64,000 nucleotides of DNA from CAUZSN01 sp963582345 (GCA_963582345.1 CAUZSN010000002.1:7463-71462); one strand, 5' to 3'; numbered from the stretch's first letter, positions 54,029 to 63,292 are shown. The notes: generated by a model not told the origin, from the sequence alone. A program made the numbers and translations.

Positions 54029-55588
54029 ATGTCGGAACAGGGAAAAGTTTACCTGGTCGGAGCCGGACCTGGCGATCCAGGCCTGCTGACGCTGAAAGGG
54101 CTACAATGTCTTCAGCGTGCTGATCTGATATTGTACGATGGGTTGGTTAATCCACTACTATTGTGTCATACGTCCGCCCCAGCAGAACGAACCAGCAGGT
54201 CTCTATTGCCTCGTGATCGCACTCGAGGGCAACAAGAGATCAATCAAAAACTGATCGCCGCCGCTCGGCTGGGTAAGACCGTCGTCCGACTTAAAGGCGG
54301 TGATCCGTTTATCTTCGGCCGAGGGAGTGAGGAAGCGGCCGCATTGGTCGAGGCGGGAATTCCGTTTGAAGTGGTACCCGGCATCACTGCCGCCACGGCT
54401 GCTAGTGAATACGCAGGAATTTCACTCACGCATCGTGACTTGGCCTCAGCCGTCGCTTTCATCACCGGACATGAAGATCCAGCGAAGCTCGAGCATTCAA
54501 TTGACTATGACATGCTGGCATCGTTTCCGGGGACTTTGGTGTTTTACATGGGACTGCACCGTTTGGAATGGATTGTCGAATCGCTTCTAAAATCCGGTAA
54601 AGGACCGGAAACACCTGCAGCCGTCATCAGTCGTGCCACGACTCCTGATCAGCGCACCGTGACGGCTGCTTTGACGGATTTGGTCGCGAAGGTACGACAG
54701 GCCGATCTGCACGCTCCGTCGCTGGTCGTAGTTGGCGAATGCGTTCGCGTGCGCGAGAAGATCTCTTGGTTTGAAATTCGTCCACTGTTCGGTCAACGGA
54801 TTGGGATCACACGCCCAGCTGCTGAAACTGGCCCGGTAATTTCTCGCGCGTTAGAACTCGGAGCTCAACCGGTCCTGCTTCCTACGATCCAAATCCTGCC
54901 GCCTGACGATTGGACTAAGGTTGACGCGACGATCGATCGGGTCGCTGAATTCGATTGGATCATTTTTACGAGCGCCAATGGTGTCCACGGTTTATTGAAT
55001 AGGATGTGGAAAACAGGTCACGATATGCGGAAACTAAACTCGGTGAAACTGGCAGCGATTGGAACGGCAACGGCCAAGGCTTTGGCGGCGTATTATTTGA
55101 AGGTCGATCTGATGCCCGAATCGTTTCGCGCCGAAGCACTTGCCGAATCACTACAGCCGCACGTCGAAGGAAAACAGGTTTTATGGGCTCGTGCCGACCG
55201 TTATCGCGACGTTCTTTCCAAGGCACTACAATCTGGCGGTGCGAGCTTGGAACAGTTGGTCGTTTACCGCAATGTCGACTCTGACGCCCTGCCTGCAGGC
55301 GTATTGGATATGATTGTTGCCGGACAACTGAACTGGATCGGTGTCAGCAGTCCAGCGATCGTTCGCAGTTTGCAAAGACTGCTCTCTTCACCTGCGGTGT
55401 CACAAATTGGCAAGTCCGTGCGTTTGGCGAGTATCAGCCCAGTGACGAGTGAAGCCGCGCGCGAAGTTGGTTTGCCAATTGCGGTCGAAGCCAAAATCTT
55501 CACGTGGGATGGCATTTTTTCTGCAATCGTCTCAGCTTCGGCAGATATTGCTTACCGGCGTGACGCTGAAAGCGTCAAACAACAATAG
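54029..55588 (+). CDS. cobA: Fused uroporphyrinogen-III methyltransferase/synthase (CobA-HemD)
   Basis: Bifunctional tetrapyrrole enzyme of 519 residues. The N-terminal SUMT domain (about 1-245) makes precorrin-2: VYLVGAGPGDPGLLTLKG, RLKGGDPFIFGRGSEEA and GITAATAASEYAGISLTHR are its signature loops. The C-terminal HemD domain (about 255-519) cyclises hydroxymethylbilane: GIGTAT-like residues appear as LAAIGTATAKAL, and DWIIFTSANGVHGLL as the conserved core. The fusion gives a route to both heme and siroheme/cobalamin. ATG 54029 begins MSEQGKVYL. A hairpin-rich repeat block follows from 55589. Confidence 0.96.
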   Translation: MSEQGKVYLVGAGPGDPGLLTLKGLQCLQRADLILYDGLVNPLLLCHTSAPAERTSRSLLPRDRTRGQQEINQKLIAAARLGKTVVRLKGGDPFIFGRGSEEAAALVEAGIPFEVVPGITAATAASEYAGISLTHRDLASAVAFITGHEDPAKLEHSIDYDMLASFPGTLVFYMGLHRLEWIVESLLKSGKGPETPAAVISRATTPDQRTVTAALTDLVAKVRQADLHAPSLVVVGECVRVREKISWFEIRPLFGQRIGITRPAAETGPVISRALELGAQPVLLPTIQILPPDDWTKVDATIDRVAEFDWIIFTSANGVHGLLNRMWKTGHDMRKLNSVKLAAIGTATAKALAAYYLKVDLMPESFRAEALAESLQPHVEGKQVLWARADRYRDVLSKALQSGGASLEQLVVYRNVDSDALPAGVLDMIVAGQLNWIGVSSPAIVRSLQRLLSSPAVSQIGKSVRLASISPVTSEAAREVGLPIAVEAKIFTWDGIFSAIVSASADIAYRRDAESVKQQ

Positions 55589-55840
55589 TCTAGGATAAAC
55601 GTAGCGGCAAAGCGCCACCCTGGGTTTTGTTCGAATTTGCGCCGTAACCCTGTGAGGGTTGTAAAGATTGTTGTGAAAGCCTTACGGGGTTCATGTTTTT
55701 ACCAAATACCCAACTTAGGGCGACACTTCGCTGGCCCTGGGCTATGTTGTGGACCGCTTCGCAATTGGTCGATTAGCACTGAAACCACTTTGTATATAAC
55801 AACAAGGTGCTACACCTCCGGCGGTGTGTAGCAAGCGGGG
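55589..55840. repeat. Hairpin-rich intergenic repeat block
   Basis: No gene. Several small hairpins occur: AACCCTGTGAGGGTT (55646-55660), an AGGGC/GCCCT pair near 55717-55738 and a CTACACC/GGTGTGTAG near-palindrome (55809-55830). The inverted CACCCTGGG and GCCCTGGG segments resemble the interspersed intergenic repeats I know from planctomycete genomes. Identity as a named repeat family is not proven here. Confidence 0.45.
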
Positions 55841-56034
55841 TTGACGTGCCAACGACGATCTCAGATAGTTCTCGCCTCAAGTCCTGATTTTGTCCGCGGT
55901 CAGGTAGTTTGTCGTGCCAAATTTAGGCAGAGCCTCACCCAGGCCCAGCCACTTTGATTCGATCAGTGTCGGCACTGCAGAGATGTTTTCATGGTCCAGA
56001 CTCGACAACTGCAAGACCAAGAAAGGTTGAGGCC
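55841..56034. other. Upstream region of the HTTM-pair operon
   Basis: No gene. It ends in AAAGGTTGAGGCC just before ATG 56035, the ribosome-binding site. Confidence 0.35.
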
Positions 56035-56724
56035 ATGAATCTAAAACGAGGGACCGCAGGTCTGACAATCGTCTGCTATCTGGCTGTACTCTTTTACGGC
56101 GTTGCATGCCATGCCGTCAGCTATAATGTCAACTCCCATCCGTTCATGTACTTCATTGTCTGGGACATGTTCTGCGGCTGGTCGGCCTATACCTCGCGGA
56201 CACAGATTATTGGCGAGGGAGAAAGCGGAAAATTCTATCGGATTGCACCGGGACCGTGGGGCGAGTTTCATCCGTACGCCGATTTGCCACGCAGACATTA
56301 CGATCCATTCGGAAAACATCTGCCGCGGATGGTGCGCAACAGTCTGAAGCAGACGCAGCACGAACCGCTGACGCAAATCTACGTTATCGAGGAATCTTGG
56401 GCGAAAAAGTATAACCTGCCCGACAAAATTTGGTCCCGTCGGTTTGACGAGCCGAAAAACAAGAACGTGTATTACCATTTGCGGGGCATCTTGTCTCCCG
56501 ACGGAACTCCCACACATTGGAATCCATCATGGATCGAACGACAAATCGCAATGAATATCGAAGATAATCCTCGACTACTGGCTGACATGCACCGAGGCCG
56601 AGTTTTTTATCATTTGGATTTGCGCCATCGAACCGGCGGTGTTTACGATCCGACCAAACTACACGGCGGAATTCACGGCAGTCTGGGACGCGAAGCGTAC
56701 GGAATTTCGACGTCCGCGAATTGA
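56035..56724 (+). CDS. Membrane-anchored partner of the HTTM protein
   Basis: Protein of 229 residues with one N-terminal helix (about residues 10-27) and a soluble, probably periplasmic remainder rich in His, Arg, Tyr and Trp: MFCGWSAYTSRTQIIGEG and YHLRGILSPDG are in the first 160 residues. ATG 56035 with GGTTGAGG upstream; the open frame from 55954 adds non-native residues. It is 63 bases upstream of the HTTM gene in the same orientation, and I associate such pairs with planctomycetes. No catalytic motif identified. Confidence 0.8.
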   Translation: MNLKRGTAGLTIVCYLAVLFYGVACHAVSYNVNSHPFMYFIVWDMFCGWSAYTSRTQIIGEGESGKFYRIAPGPWGEFHPYADLPRRHYDPFGKHLPRMVRNSLKQTQHEPLTQIYVIEESWAKKYNLPDKIWSRRFDEPKNKNVYYHLRGILSPDGTPTHWNPSWIERQIAMNIEDNPRLLADMHRGRVFYHLDLRHRTGGVYDPTKLHGGIHGSLGREAYGISTSAN

Positions 56725-56787
56725 CGCGCATCCAGTGTTCGTCTCGTGACGTTTCAATGACTCTCAAAGTGTGATGGATCACAAGCG

Positions 56788-58323
56788 ATGAACACGAATT
56801 TTTCCAACGCGTCATCCGGTGGCTTAGCACCAAAGTCTCGCTTCAGCAGGTTTTTATTTGCGAATGAGTTACCGTACGGATTGGCGATCGTGCGAATTCT
56901 CATGCCCCTGGTGTTGCTGTTGGTCGTTCTACCGCGCTGGCGTCACACTCGTGAAATCTATTCGGACGACGGGGCACCAGCACCTCTGGCGATCAATTAT
57001 GGTTTCGTAGATTTTCTTCCCGAATTTTCCGGTGGATTGGCAGTTGCCTTGATGAGTGCACTGGTGTTCTTCCTGGTTGCGAGTTCCATCGGCTGGTATA
57101 CGCGTGTTTCTCTCGTCGCGTCGATGGTTCTGTATACGTATTTCAACCTGATGGACTGTCTCAGCACACTCACCAAGTACTCGGTGATTGCCTCGCACAT
57201 ACTGTTCATCTTGTGCCTTTCCAATTGCGGAGCGATCTGGTCGCTGGACAGTTGGCTGAAGAGGGGCCGGCGCATGGTGGATCGAGGCAAAACCGATTTC
57301 AGTGCGACAACAGGACCTGCTTGGCCCCGCAGATTGATGCAAATCCTTGTCGGCGTCGTCTACTTCGGATCCGCGATGACAAAACTTCATACGCCCACCT
57401 ATTTCTCAGGTGATCAACTACGGTATTGGATGATGTCTGACGTCAACCACGCGAACCCATTGGGAGAGTACCTGTCGCTCTTTCCTGTAGCACTGATCGT
57501 TTTCGCATACGTCGCGGTCATTTGGGAAATGCTGTTTTTATTCTTGGCATGGAAAGGGTTCGGTCGCGTTGTCATGCTGACGTTGGGTGTTGGTTTCCAC
57601 CTGATGACCTGTTTTACGTTGGGGCTCTATATTTTTCCGCTGGTGTGCGTCACGATGTATTTCGCTTTCATAAATGAACACGACTCGCGCACTGTCGTCC
57701 GAATGTGGTACTGGCTACGAGTTAAATGGAGTTGGATTGGAAATTTCTCATTGCTTCGATTGTCGATTCCAATACCTGGTGCCGGCAGCTATTCGCCGAC
57801 GCATTTAAGATTGTGTTACGGTCTGGCGATCGGTCTAGTGGTAGTGCTGGGTGTCGAAGGCGAGTATTGGCTAGATCCGTACGGAATTCGACGCTCAGAG
57901 GGTCCACATAGTCTGGTGGAACTGGATTCCTCATACGTGCGTAAGTACTTCAACGTGGAACGACGCATCCGGCAACAAGACAAATTTGAAGCGTTTGACG
58001 TGGGTACGGGAATGGTGAGTGGTAATCTCATGCAGCGCCGGACCGATTTTCAGCACGGCGAAAGCCTGATTGCCCAATGTACTTTGAACCCACCGCACGA
58101 GGACATGTGGGTCGAGTGCAATCTGCACGACGCTCAGGATCGGGTGCTTGATCGCGTTGGGCAAATGGTTCCGCGTGAAACCATGCGGTGCAGCTTCATC
58201 TTCTATATGACCGAGTCGCTCGAACCGGGAAAATACTTCTTGGTTGTGAAGAGTGCCGGACAGGCAATCACGCGCAAAGCGATCACGCTGCGTCCCAGAT
58301 TGCAAAGCCCGGTTGCCCACTAG
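56788..58323 (+). CDS. HTTM (gamma-carboxylase-like) membrane protein
   Basis: Protein of 511 residues with about seven to eight transmembrane helices in the first 345 residues and a periplasmic-looking C-terminal half. The HTTM domain is related to vitamin K-dependent gamma-carboxylase. Visible elements are GLAIVRILMPLVLLLVVLPRW (helix 1) and SIGWYTRVSLVASMVLYTYF. Others are the conserved YFGSAMTKLHTPTYFSGDQL, LYIFPLVCVTMYFAFINE and HLMTCFTLG. Actual carboxylase activity is not established for bacterial members. The gene sits 63 bases after its partner and about 100 before a small membrane protein; ATG 56788. Confidence 0.88.
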   Translation: MNTNFSNASSGGLAPKSRFSRFLFANELPYGLAIVRILMPLVLLLVVLPRWRHTREIYSDDGAPAPLAINYGFVDFLPEFSGGLAVALMSALVFFLVASSIGWYTRVSLVASMVLYTYFNLMDCLSTLTKYSVIASHILFILCLSNCGAIWSLDSWLKRGRRMVDRGKTDFSATTGPAWPRRLMQILVGVVYFGSAMTKLHTPTYFSGDQLRYWMMSDVNHANPLGEYLSLFPVALIVFAYVAVIWEMLFLFLAWKGFGRVVMLTLGVGFHLMTCFTLGLYIFPLVCVTMYFAFINEHDSRTVVRMWYWLRVKWSWIGNFSLLRLSIPIPGAGSYSPTHLRLCYGLAIGLVVVLGVEGEYWLDPYGIRRSEGPHSLVELDSSYVRKYFNVERRIRQQDKFEAFDVGTGMVSGNLMQRRTDFQHGESLIAQCTLNPPHEDMWVECNLHDAQDRVLDRVGQMVPRETMRCSFIFYMTESLEPGKYFLVVKSAGQAITRKAITLRPRLQSPVAH

Positions 58324-58422
58324 TTACGACAGGCGTAGACTGCAACCATACGTCTTCTTGCTTTCATACTGTGGGTTCCGGACGACTGAATTCGGAAACC
58401 TTCACCATCGGAGCGCTACGGA

Positions 58423-59010
58423 ATGTGGCTGCTCACCGAAACTCCCTGGCTATTAATCCTATTCATCGCAGTTCTTTCTGTGGTGCTGCTCTTGGCCACT
58501 TATGCACAGCAGCGAAGGTCCTTACTTTACGGAGTTGGGCTATTGGTCCTTTTAAGCGGCGGCATTCTGGTTATCGAACATGTCATCGTCACGGAAAACG
58601 AACGCGTCGAAACTGCTGTAATGAATCTAACATCTACATTTCAAAAGGAATCCCAGGTCTACGAGTTGTCTTCACGCTTCAGATCCAATCAGTCTCCCAT
58701 GACCTTTAATTTCGTCTCGAACAATGCGAAAGGGCTTCAATCGTTGATTGAGCACGCGTTGGTCATGGTCAATGTTGAGGATGATGTGCGGATCACGGAC
58801 GTGAAAGTGACCATGAAGTCGCAGAACTCGCGTGCGATCACTCACTTCCGCGCCAACGCGACCATCTCGTTTCAGTCCTATGGACTGGGCCGCATGCCGA
58901 CGCGCTGGGAACTGACCTGGCAACGCGAGGCAGGCGATTGGAAAGTCATCAAGGTTCGTCGACTGCACGTGATCACGGGCGAGGATATTGGCGTGTTTGA
59001 CAGATGCTAA
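58423..59010 (+). CDS. Membrane-anchored protein with NTF2-like soluble domain
   Basis: Protein of 195 residues with two N-terminal helices (about residues 8-24 and 35-52) followed by a soluble domain with ALVMVNVEDDVRITDVKV and WELTWQREAGDWKVIKVRRLHV at the end, like the closing strands of NTF2-type folds. Start ATG 58423, MWLLTETPW. It follows the HTTM gene by 99 bases in the same orientation, so it may be part of that unit. Specific function unknown. Confidence 0.75.
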   Translation: MWLLTETPWLLILFIAVLSVVLLLATYAQQRRSLLYGVGLLVLLSGGILVIEHVIVTENERVETAVMNLTSTFQKESQVYELSSRFRSNQSPMTFNFVSNNAKGLQSLIEHALVMVNVEDDVRITDVKVTMKSQNSRAITHFRANATISFQSYGLGRMPTRWELTWQREAGDWKVIKVRRLHVITGEDIGVFDRC

Positions 59011-59328
59011 TAAACGCTCGAGACTCCGCCGAGATCGGGGTCACAATTCATACCATCCTTCATAAAATATTGTGACATCCATGCTGTTGCTGCTGTGCAG
59101 TTACATCCGATTGAATCGGTAGTCGGCTCAAACGGAATACGCCAATCGACCGCCATGTATGCCAGTGGTATTTTGTTTTGTGAGTCCGTAGCCTTGGAAA
59201 CGTCAGGTGAAAAACTAATCCCTTGCAGAATCTGTTCCGGTGTATCAATCTCTAAGGACCACGACTACCAATTGATGCGTGGCGTCAATGCCTGCGTGGG
59301 TTAAGTCGATTCCAGACCGTCAGGAACG
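59011..59328. other. Intergenic region
   Basis: Nothing recognised in these 318 bases; short frames are not protein-like and no hairpin of note is present. Confidence 0.4.
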
Positions 59329-59952
59329 ATGAAGCGTCGATCTCGCGTGTTTGCCGTTGTGCCAGCTGCCGGACATAGCCGGCGCATGGGGCAATCCAAA
59401 CTGTTACTTCCTCTGGGAACGAAAACCGTCATCGCACGTGTGATTGACGTTTTGGATCGACCTGAAATTTTGGAGATAACCGTCGTCATCCGGCCGGATG
59501 ATGACGTGCTACGGACAGTACTGGAATCATTAACGGCTGTGATCGTTCAGCCATCCGAGGAACCGCAAGAGATGCGAGAGAGTGTCCAATTCGCCTTGGA
59601 CCAGATTGACAAAAAACATTCGCCCATGGATGACGATGGCTGGCTCTTGGTACCAGCCGATCAACCAGTGTTAGACACAGAAGTGCTCGATGTTGTGCTT
59701 CAACGATGGCAGCAGGGCGATTGTCAAATCCTGGTTCCGAGATTCGGAGATCAGCGGGGACATCCGACATTGTTCCAGTGGAAGTTGGCCGACGAGATTA
59801 GCCAGATTCCCTGCGGTCATGGCCTGAACTGGTTGCTGCACAAACATGCCGAAAAAGTGATCGAACTAGAAATAGATCGCCCAGCTGTCATAACAGACCT
59901 GAATACTCCAGAAGACTACCAGCAATTGCTTGAGCGCTGGACCGAACATTGA
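59329..59952 (+). CDS. MobA/MocA-type nucleotidyltransferase
   Basis: Protein of 207 residues of the molybdenum-cofactor nucleotidyltransferase group (MobA/MocA-like NTP transferase): VVPAAGHSRRMGQSKLLLPLGTKTV at the N-terminus is the nucleotide-binding loop. LLVPADQPVLDTEVLD and RFGDQRGHPTLFQ follow, the latter typical of MocA-like enzymes (GxPGHPVLF). TDLNTPEDYQQLL is the family's closing motif. It may transfer CMP or GMP to molybdopterin. ATG 59329. No other molybdenum gene is in the window. A decayed SLC13 transporter follows directly. Confidence 0.87.
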   Translation: MKRRSRVFAVVPAAGHSRRMGQSKLLLPLGTKTVIARVIDVLDRPEILEITVVIRPDDDVLRTVLESLTAVIVQPSEEPQEMRESVQFALDQIDKKHSPMDDDGWLLVPADQPVLDTEVLDVVLQRWQQGDCQILVPRFGDQRGHPTLFQWKLADEISQIPCGHGLNWLLHKHAEKVIELEIDRPAVITDLNTPEDYQQLLERWTEH

Positions 59953-60425
59953 AGATCCAACTTCGCTAAGCACAGTCGGTCTGGCGCTGTTTGTCGCCAT
60001 TTTGGTTGCACCAGTGCCACAGGGATTACCGCCGCAGGCGAAACGGCTGGCTGTCGTGGATGTTGGCCACGGCTGTTTGCCTACTGATGACGTTCTTGAC
60101 CGAACTGACGTCGAATGTTGCTACCGTTAGCGCAATATTGCCTATTCTGGCGGGAACGGCAGTCAGTTTGGGCATTGACCCTCGTCTCATTATGATTCCA
60201 GCAACGGTTTCCACCAGTTGCGCGTTCATGCTGTCCATTGCGCTGCCGCCGAACGCGATCGTTTTCGGATCAGGAAAGGGCAGCATGGGCCAGATGGTCC
60301 GTTACGGTCTGGCGTTGAACGTTCTGGATGTCGTACTAATTACGAGCACGATACTTGTACTGCTGGTACCGCAATTAGAAATCTTGCTGAAAACAATGCC
60401 TGACTGGGCGCAGCCTTTGAAATGA
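59953..60425 (+). pseudogene. Decayed SLC13/DASS-type permease
   Basis: The C-terminal part, in one frame from about 60033 to 60425, encodes LLMTFLTELTSNVATVSAIL, IPATVSTSCAFMLSIALPPN and AIVFGSGKGSMGQMVRYGLA, the conserved end of divalent-anion:sodium symporters. A separate frame before it has TVGLALFVAILVAPVPQ, plausible as an earlier helix. The N-terminal core is missing and the frames do not join, so this is a fragment with a deletion and frameshift. Confidence 0.8.
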
Positions 60426-60470
60426 AACGGGCGGTTTTGTACTAGGTTATGTCTAGTAGTCAATGCACAG

Positions 60471-61583
60471 TCATCTTTTCCAGAGTTCGCTCGTTAAATG
60501 GATTTGATCGTCCATTCCAAATTCGTACGCTTCGCGGTGAAACGTCGGGTTGTTGCCGACCAGTCCCAATTCGGCAATCAGGTCACCTGAGGCCGTTCGA
60601 CCTTTCAGACGCGATACGAAAATGTCCTGGAACTGATAGCGATTGTTTTCATCCAGTCCGTACGCTTCGGTGATCCGAGTGATCTTGCGAGAACCATCTT
60701 CGGAAAAGCGGGACAACTGGACGATCAAATGTATGGCCGATGCTACTTGAGCGCGCGCGACATAGATGGGGATATCGACGTCGGACATCAGCGATAGCGT
60801 TTCCAACCGGACCATGGCGTCGCGCGGCGAGGTGGCATGTACGGTCGTCAAGCTACCGGAATGACCGCTGATCATCGATTGCACCATGTCCAACGCTTCG
60901 CCGCTGCGGACTTCGCCAACGATGATCCGGTCAGGCCGCATTCGCAAAGACGCTATGAAAAGCTGTCGAATATTAACTCCGCCGTGACCGTAGGCGTCCG
61001 CCTGTTGCGATTCCAAATACAAGCAATGACTCTGAGCCAGATTCAACTCCGAATTGTCCTCGATAACGACGATTCGCTCTTCGTCTGGAATGGCGGTCGA
61101 AACCGCGTTTAATAGTGTCGTTTTGCCGGTGCCCGTGCCGCCAGCAATGAGGATATTCTTTCGCAGTCGAACACATATTTCCAAGAACTCTTTCGACGCA
61201 TCCGACATGCTACGCAAGCGGACGAAGTCGTCCATGCCTAGGATATCACGTTTGAACTTACGGATGGTCACATAGGTTCCCAGCCGCGCGCTGGGTGGAA
61301 TCACGGCATGCACACGCGATCCATCGGGTAGACGCGCGTCCAAGATCGGCCGGTCCGCGTCGATCTCTCGCCCAACGTACTGAGCCACGTTGCGTACGGC
61401 CGACAGCAGACTATCTTCACTGGGAAAGGTTGCATCCGTTTTCTCGAGTCGACCTTGACGTTCAACATAAATTTTGTCGAAGCTATTGATCATGATTTCT
61501 GTGACCGAACCATCACGCAAATACTCACGAACTGGTCCTAGGAAGTAGTCCAGACTGGCTTCGAAAATTGCTTCGCGCGACAT
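60471..61583 (-). CDS. CpaF/TadA-type secretion ATPase
   Basis: Hexameric ATPase of the Tad (tight adherence)/type II secretion family, 370 residues. Walker A is AGGTGTGKTTLLNA (about residues 144-157), the Asp box is IVVIEDNSELNL, Walker B is RMRPDRIIVGEVRSGEALDM, and the His-box is SGSLTTVHATSPRDAM. An N-terminal domain, DGSVTEIMINSFDKIYVERQ, is typical. ATG 61583. It has no Tad neighbours in this window; the GspF-like protein at 43245 is far away and may belong to a different system. The C-terminal extension (residues 320-370) is modest. Confidence 0.93.
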   Translation of the reverse strand: MSREAIFEASLDYFLGPVREYLRDGSVTEIMINSFDKIYVERQGRLEKTDATFPSEDSLLSAVRNVAQYVGREIDADRPILDARLPDGSRVHAVIPPSARLGTYVTIRKFKRDILGMDDFVRLRSMSDASKEFLEICVRLRKNILIAGGTGTGKTTLLNAVSTAIPDEERIVVIEDNSELNLAQSHCLYLESQQADAYGHGGVNIRQLFIASLRMRPDRIIVGEVRSGEALDMVQSMISGHSGSLTTVHATSPRDAMVRLETLSLMSDVDIPIYVARAQVASAIHLIVQLSRFSEDGSRKITRITEAYGLDENNRYQFQDIFVSRLKGRTASGDLIAELGLVGNNPTFHREAYEFGMDDQIHLTSELWKR

Positions 61584-62121
61584 CGGATTCCGTCATGTGC
61601 TATTTGTCATCGTGGCTTAGCTATCTTACAAGAGTCTCGACGATGAGAAAAGCACTCGGCAAATGCAGATTATTCTTACAACGCATCAAAATCTGTCACT
61701 ATAGATACATTAGGCGTTCGTGCCGCTAAGACGGACATGCTGAGTGCGTGCTACAATTTCGGCGGATTGGATTTCTGATGCATCTGCGGAGAACGATATA
61801 AACGTGAGGAAGGTATGCTGTTCTGCTCGGTGCGAGACCGAGGTCAGAAATTTGAATTCCGTGTTCCAAAAAACTCAACTCTATGAACTGTATTGAGAAC
61901 TGTGATAAGTAAAGGCGTGAACTGATGTTTAGGAAAGAAGTTTCGGATTAGTAGGGTTGGATCCAGGTATGACTAAAAAGACTGTCAATCATGGTTGGTT
62001 TGATGTGGACATTTGGCTCGTTGCCATTACCATGAGAGTAGTCAAGCTATCTCTTGCAACATCTCTGGAAGAGAAAAGTTCACGTTCAATATCACAAATA
62101 TGGTCAGACTTCACTGGTAAC
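61584..62121. other. Intergenic region between cpaF and zinc-ribbon gene
   Basis: 538 bases of divergent promoter space with no gene I can defend. A + strand frame runs in from 61957, but the part before ATG 62122 is not protein-like. Confidence 0.4.
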
Positions 62122-62418
62122 ATGAATCGCAAGCCGCAGCCTCTGTATTTGCCATCGATCCGAAAGTACTGTCCTGTTTGTGGACAAGCCAGCTATTCTG
62201 CGGCAGGCATCCATCCGCAGTGCGCCGTACAGCAAATGGATGCTAAACGCATGAAGCAGGTCAAGGTACCGTCGAAATCTCCCAAGAAGGCGTCCAGTTT
62301 GACGGACGCGGAGACGAGGCCCTGGCACAAAATTTGCCCAAAGTGTCGAGAATTCGTGCACGTCCGAAAGAAAGCCTGCGACTGTGGTTACGCTTTCTCC
62401 CGTACACGAAGCACATAG
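62122..62418 (+). CDS. Small zinc-ribbon protein
   Basis: Protein of 98 residues with two metal-binding knuckles: KYCPVCGQASYSAAGIHPQC at about residues 13-33 and ICPKCREFVHVRKKACDCGY at about 70-90. A basic linker (KVPSKSPKKASSL) joins them. The second resembles an FYVE- or rubredoxin-like ribbon in bacterial nucleic-acid or ribosomal accessory proteins. ATG 62122 is chosen for the compact protein. No signal peptide. Such small ribbons are frequent in planctomycetes; function unknown. Confidence 0.75.
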   Translation: MNRKPQPLYLPSIRKYCPVCGQASYSAAGIHPQCAVQQMDAKRMKQVKVPSKSPKKASSLTDAETRPWHKICPKCREFVHVRKKACDCGYAFSRTRST

Positions 62419-62700
62419 TCAACGAAACGGAAGCGACCGTGATCGTTCGGATTTGGCGAAGGAATTGTTTCTGCGATCGGCTCCTGCACAGTCTAAAAAG
62501 ATGAGTTGGTCAATTCCAAGCTGAATTCGAAGCAGACAGTCGATCGCAGCGGTTAGCTACGTCCCTGTCCAATCGGGTGTTGCGGATCTGACAATTTCGA
62601 TTTTCAGCCGCTTGATATCATCCGCGCAAACACGCAACTAACGCCTTTCGACGGTAATGTTCCCACGCCTTAATCCATCGACGCGACGGCCGTCTACGCT

Positions 62701-62898
62701 TTAGATAAGACGAACCTTCTCGGCCCGCGGCCCCTTTGGCCCGCGGCCTTCGTCGTAGGAGACGCGTTGGCCTTCCTGCAGCTCTTCGTATTGCACGTCT
62801 TCCAGCGCTGAATGGTGAAAGAACATATCGGTACCCGTACCATTGTCAATGAAACCGAATCCTCTGTCTGTCAATCGCTTAATTGTACCTTCTGGCAT
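62701..62898 (-). CDS. Cold-shock-domain protein
   Basis: Single cold-shock domain of 65 residues, an RNA/DNA-binding chaperone. GTIKRLTDRGFGFIDNG contains RNP1 (GFGFI), and DMFFHHSAL contains RNP2. It ends GRGPKGPRAEKVRLI, the usual C-terminal strand. ATG 62898. The gene is 102 bases upstream of the zinc-ribbon protein gene on the same strand. Whether it is induced by cold cannot be read from the sequence. Confidence 0.95.
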   Translation of the reverse strand: MPEGTIKRLTDRGFGFIDNGTGTDMFFHHSALEDVQYEELQEGQRVSYDEGRGPKGPRAEKVRLI

Positions 62899-62992
62899 TT
62901 ACTTTACCCAATTCCTAAAATGCAAACTGGCGGTGACACAGACGCTAACCGTTAACGCCCCATCGCCGCACTTATACATACTTCTCTATCGT

Positions 62993-63292
62993 TCACTCTA
63001 TCGTCTGTTGTGCACCATCGGTCGCTGTGTTGTCAAGGTCAACCACGTGTGTGGTGGGCGTCTCTGCACAACTGGCGCAAGCTATTAATTCTTGGACAAT
63101 TTCCGTGCCGTGCCCGCCTTTGTCGTATTTTTTCTTCGGACTACGAAAGCGCTGCCGGCCACGCATGGGGCTGCGAAAATTTTCGCGATCGCTACCGACA
63201 GGTGCATATGTTCGTGACCGTGAGGCCACCACGACCTTGTTGGCTCGCATTCCAGCTGGCGCTACTTGTCCACAAATCTGACAGCGAAACAT
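62993..63292 (-). CDS. Small zinc-ribbon, basic protein
   Basis: Protein of 99 residues. CQICGQVAPAGMRANK at the start is a first metal knuckle (CxxC), and ACASCAETPTT near residues 72-82 supplies the second pair, so one zinc site is likely. The middle is rich in Arg, Ser and Lys (SPMRGRQRFRSPKKKYDKGG), suggesting nucleic-acid or ribosome contact. ATG 63292. I know this type as a planctomycete-conserved hypothetical but cannot assign a function. The gene lies 94 bases upstream of the cold-shock gene. Confidence 0.8.
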   Translation of the reverse strand: MFRCQICGQVAPAGMRANKVVVASRSRTYAPVGSDRENFRSPMRGRQRFRSPKKKYDKGGHGTEIVQELIACASCAETPTTHVVDLDNTATDGAQQTIE

